NCBI RefSeq assembly: GCF_015832195.1
Contig: NC_052017.1
Coordinates: forward strand, 91,538,429 to 91,602,428
Source of the DNA: Motacilla alba alba
Lineage: Eukaryota; Chordata; Aves; Passeriformes; Motacillidae
Direction of reading: 5' to 3'
DNA: 64,000 nt
Shown piece after piece: positions 22,914-36,502 of this stretch. Both the position numbers and the translations under genes were made by a program. How positions within the stretch are numbered: position 1 is the first letter of the stretch; the number at the start of each line of letters is the position of its first letter. Below the pieces are notes generated by a model that was not told where the DNA came from, searched no databases, and saw only the letters and a program-made list of their open reading frames with translations.

Positions 22914-23033
22914 CTATAAATAGCTCCCGCGCGCCGTGCGTGTGTCACGTTCCCATTACGTGCGCCTTACGCTGACGCACGGGGGCGGTGCGCTCCGTGA
23001 CGTCAGCGCGTATCCGGGCCAAGCTATAAATAA
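22914..23033 (+). promoter_or_regulatory. CRE flanked by two TATA/MEF2 boxes
   Basis: CTATAAATAG at 22914-22923 and CTATAAATAA at 23024-23033 both fit the MEF2 consensus and are canonical TATA boxes in plus orientation. Between them lie the perfect CRE TGACGTCA at 22998-23005, a CRE-like TGACGCAC at 22973-22980, and TCACGT and TTACGTG elements at 22945-22963. A TATA-driven plus-strand start would fall near 23050-23060. CREB plus MEF2 is the classic activity-dependent combination, also used by NR4A genes. Whether it drives NR4A3, an antisense-direction lncRNA or eRNA cannot be told from sequence. Confidence 0.6.
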
Positions 23034-23282
23034 CCTTCCGGCGGCCGGTGCCAGCGGTGGGTGCGCGCTGCCGCCGCCGCTCCCGGTGCCGTTTCCCGCG
23101 GGAGCCAATGCCGCCTCGCTCCCCTGCGTGACTCTGGCTTGCCTGCGGACAGGCCCAGCCCAGGCAGGTCACTGCTCCGCGGGGGCCGCACTGCGCTCGG
23201 GCAGCCGGTGCTGCTGTCTCTGCCTCCGCCTTTCGCCCCGCGACGTAACGGGCCCTGAGCGGTGGCAGTTCGCGGCCTGGTC

Positions 23283-23715
23283 AGAGTTCAACATCGTGAA
23301 ATGTTAAAGTGGTTGGAAAGGACTTTTAAGATCAACCAGTTCCAGCCCCACCCTGCCATGGACAGGCACATCTCCCACCAGACCGGGCCGCTCACTGCCA
23401 CATCCAGCCTGGCCTTGAGCACAGCTGTGGATGGGGCATCATCCGTGTCCACCCTGGGCAGCTTCTTTCAGTTTCTGACAACCTCACAGTAAAGAATTGG
23501 TTCCATACATCTAACTCAAATTTCCCCCTTTTTCAGTTTGAACCCGTTACTCCTTGTCCTATCACTACAGCTCCTGATAAAAATTCCTTCTCTGGCTTCC
23601 ATATAGGCCTACTTCAGCTACTGGAAGGTTGCAATGAGGTCTCCACACAGCCTTCTTTTCTCCTCCAGGCTGAACAGCCACAATATTCTTAGCCTGTCTT
23701 CGCAGACACACAAAT
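23283..23715 (-). mobile_element. CR1 LINE 3' fragment
   Basis: The plus strand reads gttggaaaggacttttaaga, then ctgccatggacaggcacatc, then cttgtcctatcactacag, then aatgaggtctccacacagcc, then tctcctccaggctgaacagc, an antisense CR1 3' end. It abuts the right edge of the upstream CpG island, so any plus-strand transcript starting near 23050 would run into it. Confidence 0.92.
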
Positions 23716-26700
23716 CATTATGTGCCCAAGTGTTGGCCGTGAGTTGGTAATTCAGGAGTCGCTCTGCAGGCAGCCTGAGTCCATGTGCTGCCGAGATGGG
23801 AGTACATAGCAGGAGCAGTAGCTTCAGTGCTGCTGTTCTGTCTCTAGTCTGAGATCCCAGGCAGGGTTACAGGCAATCTGTGTGTATTTTAGCTGGTTAT
23901 TATAAACATAGGCAATGTATTCTTGGCTATACAGTGGGTGTCTCAATAGGCTTAGCTGCAGCCATCTCCCAGGAGGTAGGCAATGGTTTTTTTGGATCCC
24001 TTTAGGTCCTGGACAGAAGTGAATGTTCTCACAGCCTAGGCGAGTTCTTTAGCTGGTGGTCTGCTGTGCAGAGGTGGCTGTGATGGCTGGTCTCTGTGTG
24101 TCAGCAGTCTCTGTGTGTCAGCAGGCACTGGGCCCCTTGGGGCTAGGAGTGTATGTAGCAAGATAACTCATTTTGCAAGCAGCTGTGCTGGCTGAAGATG
24201 CAACTCTCCCCCAGCGATTTGCTGCCTTTCCTCTGCCAGAGTTACCGCCCCCACAGCTCTTGAGTTGATGTTGGATAAGCGAGCAGCTGGATGAACTGTA
24301 CTAATACTGCCTGAGGCGCCCTAAGGAGGATTCCTGTGATCTCTCTTGCTGACAGAGGTTTGGAATCGTTTTCTATGGCTGTCTGTGATGGCAGCACTGC
24401 ATGGCAATAGCACCTATTGCAGTGATACTCAAAGGGAGATGCCTGCCTGTCACTTCCGGCATGGGTCAACTTTCCCGTGAGTACGTGGGGTACCTGGGGT
24501 TTGGGGTGGCTAGACGAATCCTCAGGTCAGCTTGGTTGGTAACACCTCTGGGTCTGTTCACAGCAGGGCTGTATGCCAGGTAACCTCTTTGGGTGAGAGT
24601 GTGGGCACGGGCAGCGTGTTTGGCTTTCCTGTCTGGCCGTCTCACTTGCATCCTAAGTGTGCAGGGCTAGGTTCAAAGATAGGCCTGTCTGAAGAATCTA
24701 AGGGAAAACAGTTCTGTAAGTAGAAATTCAATTCTAATGCTTAGACTGTTGCTAAATAGTGTTAAATTATTACCTAGTTTTGATTGTAAGGTTTCTGAGT
24801 ACAGGAGCATCACAGTTGTCTCTCATACCCCTTACTGCTAGCACCAAGGTGTGTGATTCTTCCAGAGAGTCTTTGCAAAGCACTAACAAAGAAAATTTAA
24901 ATAGCAGATTTACTTAATAGAACTCTTCTAGTGCTTGGGGTTTCAGGAAATCCAGCCATTTTAATGGCTTTCTTGTGTGTGGTTTGTTGGCCTTCTTTGT
25001 GCTTTGTTTTGTATGTTAACATCTAAAACTTGATTGGTTTGCTTTAATTACAAAATACTTGATGTTACATTTTTCTTGTCTTGTGCTCTTATATCAGTGG
25101 AGTTCAGAAAAGCAATTTCTCTGGCTTGCGGAATTAGCCACTTTGGTGATTTAGGGCTTCCACTGAGTTCTGTGCATTTGGGGAGTTTTGTATATGTTTT
25201 CTAGCCCTGATAGAGCAGACAAATTCATTTCTGTCTGCAGATAATGTGAAAATTTTAAAACTAGTAGTGTGTTGAATAGTGATACTTGTAATTTCTAATT
25301 GCTAATCAGCTTTCTAGGGCATATTAGATATAGTAATTTCTTGGACAAGTGTGAACATTTTTAAATCTCACAGTGTTTTGGATGTATGCCCTCCTCTGAG
25401 GTACGTGCTCTGTTGGAACAACATGCAGAGACTACGTCAGCCTTCTGCCATCATCTTTGTTGCTAATGCCAGCTTCAGTTCTTAAGCAAAATGGTTTACT
25501 TCAGTAATTGCATTCCTGGAGAGAAGCTCAGTGGTTCTGCAGTTACTTTATCTGTAAGGAGGAGAATTTTCCTACACGGAGATGGCTGCACAGATGAGCT
25601 GAAACTAGGAACAGCTCAGTAATCTGTTACAGATTTCTTTTGGCATATTCCACCATTGCAGTAGGAGAGATTACCTGTGAAATCATCAGTGGGATAGATG
25701 GTATCATTGCCCTAGTCATCCCCAAGTTATGAATTCCAAGCCACTGGCAGCTGCCTAGAGGCAAGGGAAAATGATGAAAGGATCTAGTTATGAACAAGCT
25801 CTCAACCAGCCTTTCTGAAAATGGTGGAATTGAGTCACAGCACTGTCTTTCCAGGAAATGTTGGCTTAGGATCTATTTCCTGTGAAATTTCAAAGAGAAC
25901 TTTGGTGAGAGCTGTCATACAGTGTACCACTGGTGGGCAAAATGTGATCTTTAGATGTATTTGACTAAAAACACTCTTAGCAAGCTTCCATTAAACTCAT
26001 CTGGAGCTTTTTGTTTGAGGTTCAAGTGTTTTACTGATGGGTGATTTAAGGGTTATTGATAGCAAAAGCATTTAGGGGTGCAGTAAACTCTCTTCCTGCA
26101 GAAAGTTTATAGAGTTGAGACAGTGGAGAGTGGGCCAAGAAAAGCTAACTTAAACATCATGTCACTTTTTGATGGTGGGTCCCAAGGCCTTGAATTAAGG
26201 AGGAAGAAAAAAGTGGGAAGTCAGAGATGATCTTGGTGGGGCTCAGCCCAAAAAAAAAAAAATAGCAACTCTCTCAGTTCATGTGCATGGACAAGAATTC
26301 TACCAGTGTAGTGATTCATTTCCATAGAAGAGAAATTTAACCAGAACAAAGATAGAGCTTAGGGAAAAGCAAAGAAAGATGACCTTGACACAGTCATACT
26401 TTGTAGGGTAATAAAGCCAAAAAGCTTGTCTCCTTTATTGCTGTCTCCTCTGGCTTGGATGCTTCTTAATGCTCAGTGTTGAGAGTAAACAATTCCCTGC
26501 GGTGATGCTGTCTGTGATCAGGCTAATCACAAGTGTTTCTGTCATTGCAAATGGTAAACAGTAAAAGTATATTTGCAACAACAATTGGTCAGATATAAAA
26601 ATAAGAAAATCAGATATTAATATGACAATATTGTACATTCTTTGAGTACTTCAAATGAAATTCTTGGGTTTTTTTAGGTTTTTTTAGTTTTTATTTTGTT

Positions 26701-29049
26701 TTGGTTTGGATTTTTTTGGTGTTTGGTTTTGTTGATTTTTTTTTAAAATATCTATTCTTTATAAAGGTTCGATCTCTAACTTCAGGTAGACTGTGATACT
26801 TGTCAGTGAAGTCACTCCAGTCTGTTTTACAGAATTCAATATGTCAGATACATTTTCTAAATACAAAAAAGAAAGGCATTCTATTCCTTCTGTGATATAT
26901 GTCTAGGAGCAGATTTGCAAAATTTTATTTTGAGCAAATTCCTGTTGATTTTTTTTCCAGAAATGTTTCATTTGTTGAAGTGAAGAAAATTAATTTAGAA
27001 AAACATGTCTGGATGGAATATAACAGTGTGCATGATTGTATTAAAATCCAATTTGGTATCTAAATTATAAACAAGTGTGGCTTGGTACATTTCTTGAATA
27101 TGATTGTTACAATACTATATGCAAGGGTTCCATGTTCTAAAAAAGATTTAAGTGGCATTGTTTTCTTTCTTCCCTTGTTTTGCATTTAATGAGAAGCAAA
27201 AATGGGATAGAGTGGGAAGTCATAAGCAGACAAGCACAAGATAATGTGGTTTGTTAATGTCAGCCTTCAGCTTATGTCTGTGGTCACACATTAAAATGCC
27301 CTTCTCGGTTTCTGTGTTTTCTGTTCTTCTTTTCACTCTGATCTCTCTTCTGTCTCGTACCTCTAGAGTTTCCAGTCTCTGTTTTGGGTCTCCTTGCTTC
27401 CACAGTAGGCCAGTTCTGGACTTTCCTGCTTCACATATCCCTAATTGACTGATTTTTTTTCATTTATGTAGTAAAATTAAGAAGTGATTTCATGTTAACT
27501 TTCTAGGGTTTTAATAACTCTTATTTACCTTTTTTTCCAAGCTGGTCTCCTTGTGAGAGAAGTGCTAATGCAACCTGCTAATATCTAAAGCACATGTGGC
27601 TTTTTCTTTTCTACGTTCAGCATTTTTGCAAACATTTTTTGACATTGGTCTTTCATTATGCACTCTTCTGCTGACTTTGTTGCTCAGAACTGACTTCAGT
27701 CATGAATCAAAACTAGTAAGGAGTTCTGCCCTGGGATCTGGCATGTGAGGGAGACAGAGCTGCTTATGTATGATGAGATCTGTGCATGCCTTTATGTATC
27801 ATGGCCTTTTCTGCTAGGGAGTAGATCTTCCCCACTTACTTGATCTGCAACTTGCTTATTCTTCCATGGCAAAGCCGAGACTTTTGCACTGGTAAGAAGA
27901 CTCAAGCCTGAGATGTGATATTCTTAAGGCTTTTAGAGCCAAAGAGCAGCAAGTAGACACAGAGGACTGGTGACTGCTTTCCATCTCCCATTCCTCCAAG
28001 CTGATTTGAAGAAGGACTAATCCCCTCTATGTGAGGAGAGGCAGTGTGGTATTTCTTTGTGTGAAGGGCACTGGTTACTATCGTGCTGGCCCTTTTCATT
28101 CTGTGTGTCAAAGTGATTTGATATTGTATGTATTCTTAGTAATTTATTTACAGAAATATGCTTGGGTAAGTTTATTGCTTGTCTGGAATTAATTTGATAC
28201 TTAAAAAGTGCATGATGCTCTTAATTAACTGCTTGCACTTAGTTGTGGAAGAGGTTCTACAAAAATAATGGAAGGTAACCAGTGCAGTCCATCTGCAGGT
28301 TGCTCTAATTTCATTTGAATTACCTCAGTCAGTGGTGAGGGAAAAGCTGGAAAATGGGAGATTGAGAATATAAGTGATTGGTCTTGGCTGTGATCATTTG
28401 GACATTGGGCTGATTATTGGTGGACATGGTTGGGTAGGGGAAGGGTAGAGGTACAAGAGAAATTATTTGAAAATCGCTGTTGATAGAACTTGCTAGGAGT
28501 GATAAAACAGGAAGAATAGAAGGAAAGAAGTCTTGGTAATACTGGGCAAGATCTCTTAAAGGCTGTATGGACTGGAGTAAGTGCATTGGGAGACCCAGAA
28601 GAAAAATATGGGAAAAGTCACACTGAAGTTCTGCAACTCCAGTAAAGATTTTGGTTGATTTAGAGCTTATGTTTTGCAAAATTTTATAACGTCAAGAAAA
28701 CCTGATTGTTAACCAGTACTTCGGAATGATACTTGAATTGCCCTCATAAAATCAGTTTGTGCATCCTGGTATAATAATTGTATAGATGTAAAGATTTGAG
28801 CTTTGGTGTACACTATCACATGAACATTTTCCTTTTTGAAAACACTCCTAATTGTTTTTTAAAACTGAAGAAAGGAGTTAAATGCTAAGCTAAAGTAAGT
28901 TCTTGGCTGAACAGTGTGTGGGATTCAGTAGATTCATGGATGCATAATTGTACTGATAGGAGGAATGGGTGTGTATGTCTTTACAAATGACTTGAGAACA
29001 AGGATCTGAAAGAATGGGTGTGGGGCTGGATGTTGTAGAGGAGATATGT
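23716..29049. other. Gene-free region
   Basis: No exon matched anything known. A 17-bp direct repeat (tctctgtgtgtcagcag, twice) lies near 24089-24124. T-rich low-complexity DNA lies at 26670-26745. A splice-donor-like ccc|gtgagtacg is at about 24474-24484 but has no supporting exon. Confidence 0.4.
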
Positions 29050-29275
29050 AGTAATAGGAGTGGGGAGGCTGTACCTTCCTAGTACCTCAGCCAATGGGGA
29101 GAGGAGGAGGGCAACAGGCAACAGGAGTTTAGGGTAAAAGGAGGCTGGGTCCTCCAACAACTCAAGAGACCCCACAGGGGTATGGCCCAGTGGACTCTCC
29201 CGTTATTTGAATAAAGTTGGTTTCTGCAGGGCTCCTCTGTCTCCTTTGTGGACACAGGCCTTTGGCAGCGTGATT
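29050..29275 (+). mobile_element. Possible avian LTR fragment
   Basis: It contains, in order, a CCAAT box (cagccaatggggagagg), a TATA-like gtaaaaggagg, a polyadenylation signal (gaataaagttgg) and a GT-rich tail, spaced as in a retroviral LTR. I did not recognise the family with certainty. Confidence 0.35.
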
Positions 29276-29514
29276 TTCCACACAGTATGGATTTATTTAT
29301 ATTTAAGCAGTTTCCTGCATTCAGATTTTGCCTCTCACTTGTATAAGTACAGAACCACTCCCTCCCCCCATAATTTCACTATAACTTTAGAAGCTACAAA
29401 TCCTTTTGCTCGGGTTGGCCACTGACTTTTAGTAGCCCGTCATATGGTATAGATTTGCAAAGCTGACGCAAAATGGAGTCATTCATCTCCTCCCTATTAC
29501 AGGCTGCTGAAAGC

Positions 29515-29655
29515 TTATTGCCCTGAAGTTCTGCTCATTGCACTGTAACCCCGCTGAGCACCAAGGCAAGTTCAAGGTTTTGGTTTTGGTCTTACACTTT
29601 ACAATGCTTGGTGGCAGCAGCCCAGGCTGCCTTAGGGAGCACCTTCTGCAGTCAC
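29515..29655 (+). mobile_element. Possible LINE reverse-transcriptase C-terminal fragment
   Basis: The translation around 29538-29640 contains LHCNPAEHQGKFKVLVLVLH-like wording across the frame, then CLREHL. This resembles the LHWLP...FKVLVL...YL pattern at the C-terminus of L2/CR1-clade reverse transcriptases. It is short and frame-broken. Family-level assignment is uncertain. Confidence 0.3.
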
Positions 29656-32600
29656 GGCCACTCATGACAGCTGCATTCCTCTGGAACAATGGCATTGTTG
29701 GTGAAATGGGGAATGAATGGGAGAGACAAACTGCTTCTGCAGCTAGCCCACAACTGAGGGATTGATTCCTGGAACACATCAGAGCAACTATAAACCTCCC
29801 TGTCCTCGGAATTAAGCGAAAATTCACTTGCTTCAACCTCGACTTTCCACAATGACCAGGGGAAAAAAAATCCCTAGGGCATAGACGAGGATGATTTCCG
29901 TTTCTGTTTTAAAAGCCCAAATAACAATGTATATGCAAGTATAGGGTAAGAATAGGGTAAATTTTAGCTGCTCTCCTGTGCAGTTTTTGGTAGTCTACCT
30001 CTTAACTCCTGCCCTCACAACTTTCACTTGGCTGGCCAGCAGTAAAAGTGTTACTCAGGCTTGGTTTTTTTTTTTTGGGTGAGGAAAAATCCCAATCCAA
30101 GAGGAGACAATAGAAAGGCAAGCAGAAAGGCAACTCAGAAGAATGTTTCTAAAAATTTTAGCTTAATTTTTTCTGCTTCCCTCTTTCCTCTGCTCATCTA
30201 TTCTTAAATACTTAAAATTTACAGATGTGTTATATATTGCTGAAACGCAAGAGTCTAATTTATTAACTGTTTGCAGGAGTGTTTCCGCTGCTCTTGGGAC
30301 AAGAACTTCACTGATCTGTTGCAGCTTGCATTGAAATTATAGATCAAATATTAACAAGAAAATATTTGCTACAGTTTTTCCCAGAAAAGCATTGGACAAT
30401 GTTGATAGCCCATTTGACTGTTGTTGTCCTTTTGCTCCATAGTTCAGTTTTGAGCCTGAACCTAAAGAAACTCTGAATCAGTTCACAGTTAGCTAACAAA
30501 TGGCTCGGTCTTCAAAAACAGAAGTCCACCAAATGAAGGGTGTCATTAGAAGGTGACTAGACCCCAAGTGTCAGTGTTGCCAAAGGAAGCTGGTGGGTGT
30601 CACGTTCAGAAGAAGAGGAGGTGGTTCTTTGCACAGTGTGTGGCTAAGCTCTGACATTCTACACCCGATGACATGACAAACACTACAAGTTTCTCTGGGT
30701 CCAGGGAGAGAGCAGTGTGGAAAATCAAGCCAGAACTATAAACACAGCATGCAAACTCAGGAGTAGTCAGGAGCGGTAGGTGTTCCAGGGTTTTGATGCT
30801 ATTGCCTAAGCATCTTTGGTTTTAGTCAATATTGCACAGAATGCTTAGGGGATCACTGATCTGGCACAATGCAGTTGTCTGTATTTTTATGTTTAAAATA
30901 AGTATTTTAAGCTTCTTTTAAGAGGAGAGTGAGGGGAATGATGAAGCTTACAGAGACATCAAACCTAAAGCTGGCTGTAAAGCAGCTTTAGTGCAGAAAA
31001 TCTTGAAGTTCTTGTACAACTGAGTGAGAGAATGGCAGAGGAAATTCAGAACTGATAAATGTAAAATAGTGCTAGTGCACTAATTATATGTATGCAGTGA
31101 TGTGCTCTGTTTTGTCTATTAACACTCAGAAATTATCCTGGACTCACTGTGAATAGTTATGTGAAAATGTTAGCTCAATACTCAATAGGGGTCAAAAAGG
31201 CAAGCAGAACCATTTTAGGAAAAGATAGAAAGAGCAAAAAGTTAAAAAAAAAAAGTGGAAAAACATGGAGATCTTCAACACTGCATGCATTTTCAGCCAC
31301 CTTATCAAAAGGAGGGTAGAGTGGAATTAAAAGCAATCCAACCTCAGCAAAGAAACAAGAATCATTGGAATAGTTTTCATATAAGGACAGAAATGTTTTG
31401 TCCCCTTAAATAATAGATTTCAGGGGAGAGGAGTTGATAGCTCTTTACAGAGAGATAAATATTGGACGGAGGAAACACATAAAATAATTTCTTTCTCTGT
31501 AATAAACCACAAATTAAATTGAAGTCTTCAGGATGAAAGCTTAAAAACAAGCAAGAGGAGGTACTTCTAAAGGAAAAAAAACCCACAAACAAAGGTGTTG
31601 ATGTCGCTTCTGGTTCATAAAGACCTTGAACTGGCTCTGGCCAGGAATGGTACTATGCTTTCCCCAAAGGCAAGCTAGTGTTGGCCACTCTCAGGGGTGC
31701 AGAGTTGGTGAAATTGCAGCCTGTTGTGGGAAACTCAGCCGTGGCATCAGGAGAAGTTGCTGTGATGCTCTCCAGTGTGATCTGTAGTGGAAGAAGCATC
31801 TTGTGCACAGGATGTGGTGTGTGCCTGTAACAGCTGAGGAAAGGAATGCTTTGTTTCTGAATATAAGGAAATGGAAATGAATAAAATTCAATGTAAAATC
31901 AAACAGAAGACCATGGCCTGGTTTGTTACCTGCCACACCTTGATTTGATGGATGATTATAATATCAAAATGTTTGTAAGCGTTTTGTTGGCTGTGGAAGA
32001 TGATCACTGGGATGGTCCAAAGCCACATAGGCTCAGGTGCACCTTTTTGTCAGTGTACCCATTTTCATCCCTAAGCCTTTAAAATGCAAGACAGGAATGA
32101 AAAAGGTTTTTTTACTGACCTTCTGGGTATATTAACTTCATGGTCTCAGGGAAGAACCTAGCAACAAAGACAGTCCTGTGAATGCATGTCTGTATAGTGT
32201 GTTAGATGCATTTCCTGGACCATAGGCTAATAATGCAAAGAGAAAATAAAACTTTTAAAATTATTGTTTATTGTCTGCAAGATTTAATCACTCACACTGG
32301 AAGTAACTTTACTCTAACCAATGTGTTCTTTTTCCTCTTTTTTTTAAGAACACCGGTATGAAGCAAGTGACATAATGCTGAAATACGTGTTTCCTCCTAG
32401 TGCCTACCTGCTCAGCACATGTTAGAAAATATCAAGAAGTTGTCCCCATGGAAAATGTCTCCTGAATCAGACTGAAGGCAATAAGAGAGAGTCTGTGGTT
32501 GAAATTTTGCCTACAACCAAGTTCTGAGAATTGGTGTTGTGACTCCCATCTTCAAAAAAAGCACAGAAATTAGATAATGAGGAGTTTAGTCCATATACAA

Positions 32601-34326
32601 GCAACAAAGATGCTCCAAGTACTTTTTACAATTAATAAAGACAATACTAAGTGGTTTTTAACTCTTAAAATAATAATAAAAATATCTGGTATTTCTGTAC
32701 TGGTTTGAGTAATTTCTTTCTCCGACTTACTGGACTGAATTTATTTTTTCTTTAAACATAATGTCACACTTATCTCCTGTACGTAGGTCTTTGCTGAGGC
32801 TTTTACATGTCTGTTTTTGTAAGAGAACTGATTTTTTGACTTTTCAGTTGGAAGCCCCAGAAAAATGTGCAGTGGTAGAAGGAAGAGCAAATTTAAACCC
32901 ATGAGAGTTCTCTTGGTGATTTTTTGGTACTTGAGTCCACCAATGCTTTGAGGGTCTCTGGAATTTGAAGCAACTTATTTTGATTCTTAATGCTTACAAA
33001 ATAAATGAATGAAACTTCCAAATCCCTTCTCTGCACGGACACTAACAATTTATCCCAAGTACTCTGGTGACTTTGCCAGTAACGTGCTTGGCACATTTAT
33101 TCATGCATTAACTAGAGATTTTCTTTCAAGTAACTTACTGGCATATAGGTGGCTGGCGATGGAAGATGGTCTGGCCATGTGTGAGTCCTCACCTCACAGT
33201 CGTACCTCTTCTCTCGTGTGATTGTCTCTGATGGGCAATATGATGTGTCCTAAGACAAGATACCAGGAGGAACTCTCTGGATGCTCTCATAAGGAATGTA
33301 TTCATTTTTGGACAGGTGAGTAAAACTGCTAAGATACGTGTGGAGATAAAATGTGGAGATAAAATCATAAAGTAGCTCTATGGGTGCTTGGTGATTGTGT
33401 GTTCTGCAAAGCCAGAGATTGCAAACCTGTAAATTTTTAGCTCAACCTGCTTATATTGTAACCCTTTAGACCTGCTTATATTCTACACTTCATTGTCAAT
33501 ATTTAGATATTTTATTAGCAATAAATCTAATCACAATCATCCATGTAATCAGTGGTGCATTTCTGGTGCCTGACTGAGATATTTCTCTTCTACTACTCTG
33601 TTACAATGTATACAGTCAAATTTAGTTATTCTGGACTAATAGAATCTGTTTAAGTTTTCCTTTCTGCAATACTAAGGAAGTTATGAGCTGGTAAGAAAGC
33701 TGCTGTTCTGTTCAAATATTACTCCATGAATTCTTTATTATTAAAACAAATTACCTATTCCTGTATGCTATCTTTTCCTTTTTTTCCTTTTCCTTTTCCT
33801 TTCTCAGAATTTAGTCAATTACTAGACACCATTACTGGTTTGGTCAGTAGATCAGACATACTGGTCTTTGGTTTCTTGGATCCTTCTTCAAGTCATTAAA
33901 AATCTTTAATGTCCAGGATCTGTCATTTCCAGAGGCTGAAACAGACTGAAGTTATGTGACAGATGTGATAATTTATGATTTGGGGAAAAGTACCTTTACA
34001 TCTTTGGTTTTGTCCTAACCTGTCACAATACAGGATTCAGCTGACTCCAGATTTTTGGCCTAGTGCTCAAACTCCACTGGCCTTATAAAGAGCCTCATTC
34101 ATCCCTGACAGCAGTGACTTCTGACAATGAAACTGCATTACATTGTAATTAAAATAGTGTAAAACCCCCACAGCTTAAACCAGCCAATAAATCCAAGAGG
34201 TAGGGGTGTCATGAGAAAAGACCCAGACTCATTTTCCCAGAGTTCTTTCTGGTAGTCAGCCGGTTGAAGAAGGAGAATGCTTATTAACTTCACAGCGTTT
34301 TGAACTTCTCTGTAAAATGTGTGTGT

Positions 34327-34403
34327 TTTTTTGTTTTTTTTTTTTTTTTTTTAGTAAAAGTTATCCTTGCTCGTCCATTTTATGCAATTCTTCGACTGTT
34401 TTA

Positions 34404-34435
<32 letters not shown>

Positions 34436-34455
34436 TTTTTTGTTTTTGTTTTCTT
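34327..34455. repeat. T-rich / (TTTTG)n low-complexity tract
   Basis: Poly-T followed after about 40 nt by repeated TTTTG and TTTTTG units. Possibly the decayed tail of a retroposon on the minus strand, but no body was recognised. Confidence 0.7.
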
Positions 34456-36502
34456 GATCTGAATCATGAAGGACTATGAAGTTGCTGTGTCCTTTCTACA
34501 GGGGCAGAGGATCAGAGCTGTGACGTGCACTTGGATGTAGGCACTTAGCATCCATGTTTCTCGCACTTTCTCTCTCTTTGGTCTGCTTTCTCCTTTGCTT
34601 TTCCTTTCATTCTGAGTGGGAGCCAAGAGAACCGGAGGGTAGAGGAGGAGTGTGTTCAGCAGGATTGCTTTCCCTCAGTACTCTCCTTAACAGGATCTCT
34701 GGAAAAGGGGCCTTCTGCTTCAGGACTTTCATGCATTATTAGTGATGTTTGACTCTGCATTTGGAAAGTACCCATCTGGCTTTGTGGTTTCTGCAGGGAG
34801 CTTTTGTGTGCTAACGACTTGCCCGGTGAAGTAGGCTCACCATGTGTGAAACTAAACTGGGCCAAATTGAGAAATTTTGCCAGCTAGATGGAGCTCCCCC
34901 ACTAAGTTTCCTGTCTTGGTTTGTACAACCTTAATCACTATTGCTGAATCTAAGAGTTCATTTAAAAGATGGCTAGTTTACACAGAGCAAATTTGAGAGA
35001 AGCTCTCTGTTTGCCACAGGTGGAGGTGAGCACACAGTAATCCGGGGATCTATGGATCTGCATTGTTGTTGAGCCTCTATCTCTCACTGGTGTTTTCATT
35101 TATTGCAGTCCTGGAAGTGCTGGTGACACTTTGAGTAGTTTTCTTTGTGGATAACAGAATTTTAAAAATACTTTTCAAGTACTAAAACATAGTCTGTAGT
35201 TTGCTGTAAGATAAACTTACCGCTTAGCTGTGACAAACACCTGCTCATAGCAAAACTTACTCTTCCCCCTACAATCAAAAAGGGATTCTGTAAGCTAGGC
35301 ATCTTTTGTTTCCGTACTTGCTGGGTCTCTAGAGAGTCAAATCAGGTTTCCAAATCAGGAGATTTCTGTTTATGTGCGATGAGGATGAGACTTCCTACTG
35401 CAGCGTGAGATCTGAGGATCAGATGAAATACACCACACATTTCTATTCTGTCTCCACAGTAAAAAAAATTGCGGAACATTTTAGGCATTGATCTGCATTG
35501 AACCACATAATTTTTCTCTTGGCCTTTAGTGGTGCTGAAGACACTTAATCTTCAGTAATTTTTCAGTAAATACATGAAGTGAAGCTCAGTATATGGTTTT
35601 GCTGATAGTTCAGGAAGAAATGCAGAGTCTAGACTGCTGTCTTAGAGTGAGGTTTTTTTTTTGGAAAAAGATGACTGCATTGTTGTGGCTGTGAGAAGAG
35701 CATAGTGTATATCCTTACCAGTGTTCAAAATAATGGATCTGAATTTGTTAAAAGCATGTGTGGGGTCAGTTACTGCTGCTCAGCTGTGGAGCAGTAATTG
35801 TTATATTCCAGTAATATGTTTGTTGTTTGCTGTGATATCCATATGGTGGAATAAAAAGTTATGGTTCTGGATTTGAAATGTAATAAAACAGAGCTAGTAA
35901 GAAGCTAATTTCTTTTTCCACAGAGCTACTTTTCATAGTACGTTTGAAGTTTTAAGGACCATGTTGAAGTATAATTAAATAAAGCTTTTTGGGGAAAAAT
36001 GAAATAGTGAACAAATAACTCTCTGTGCCTATAATCAAAGGCATTTGATTGAAACCAAATTTCTCCAGCAGAAATTGATGTATATATGCTTCTACTGTAA
36101 TATGACAGTAAACTGTAACCCTGTGTTTGATATGTATGAAATATGTTGAACCACTTGCAGTCATTGTTTCAATTCACCAAATAACCAATTAGAAGGAGAA
36201 AAACAGTATCATATAGCGTTAAAATTGGCAAGTCCTTTTTTCTTTTTCTTGAGGATATGCATACATTAGTGCAATGCTGAAATTACTTTAATTCCACACG
36301 CATTGTGTAGGAAAAGTTTAAAGAGTTTGAAGAATCCCTTTAGTTCAGATGAAGGCAGTCTCTGAGATACCTGCTGAGCCATTTCCAAAAAACAGTGCTC
36401 TGGGGAGTAGCAACCTTCTATTAGGTAATGTTTCATGTTTTAATCAATAGTGGTGGCACATTAACACATTTTGGGTATAACATGGAAGATGAAACACCAG
36501 AA

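Larger units (their letters stand above)
21540..23280. promoter_or_regulatory. Isolated CpG island about 8-10 kb upstream of the NR4A3 island
   Basis: A dense CpG-rich stretch with sharp edges. It holds a CR1 copy at 21917-22313, a palindromic CRE and twin TATA/MEF2 boxes at 22914-23033, and ends where another CR1 begins. No coding exon is recognisable; long frames on both strands are GC artefacts. CpG islands usually mark promoters, so it probably starts a transcript or acts as a promoter-like enhancer. Confidence 0.75.
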
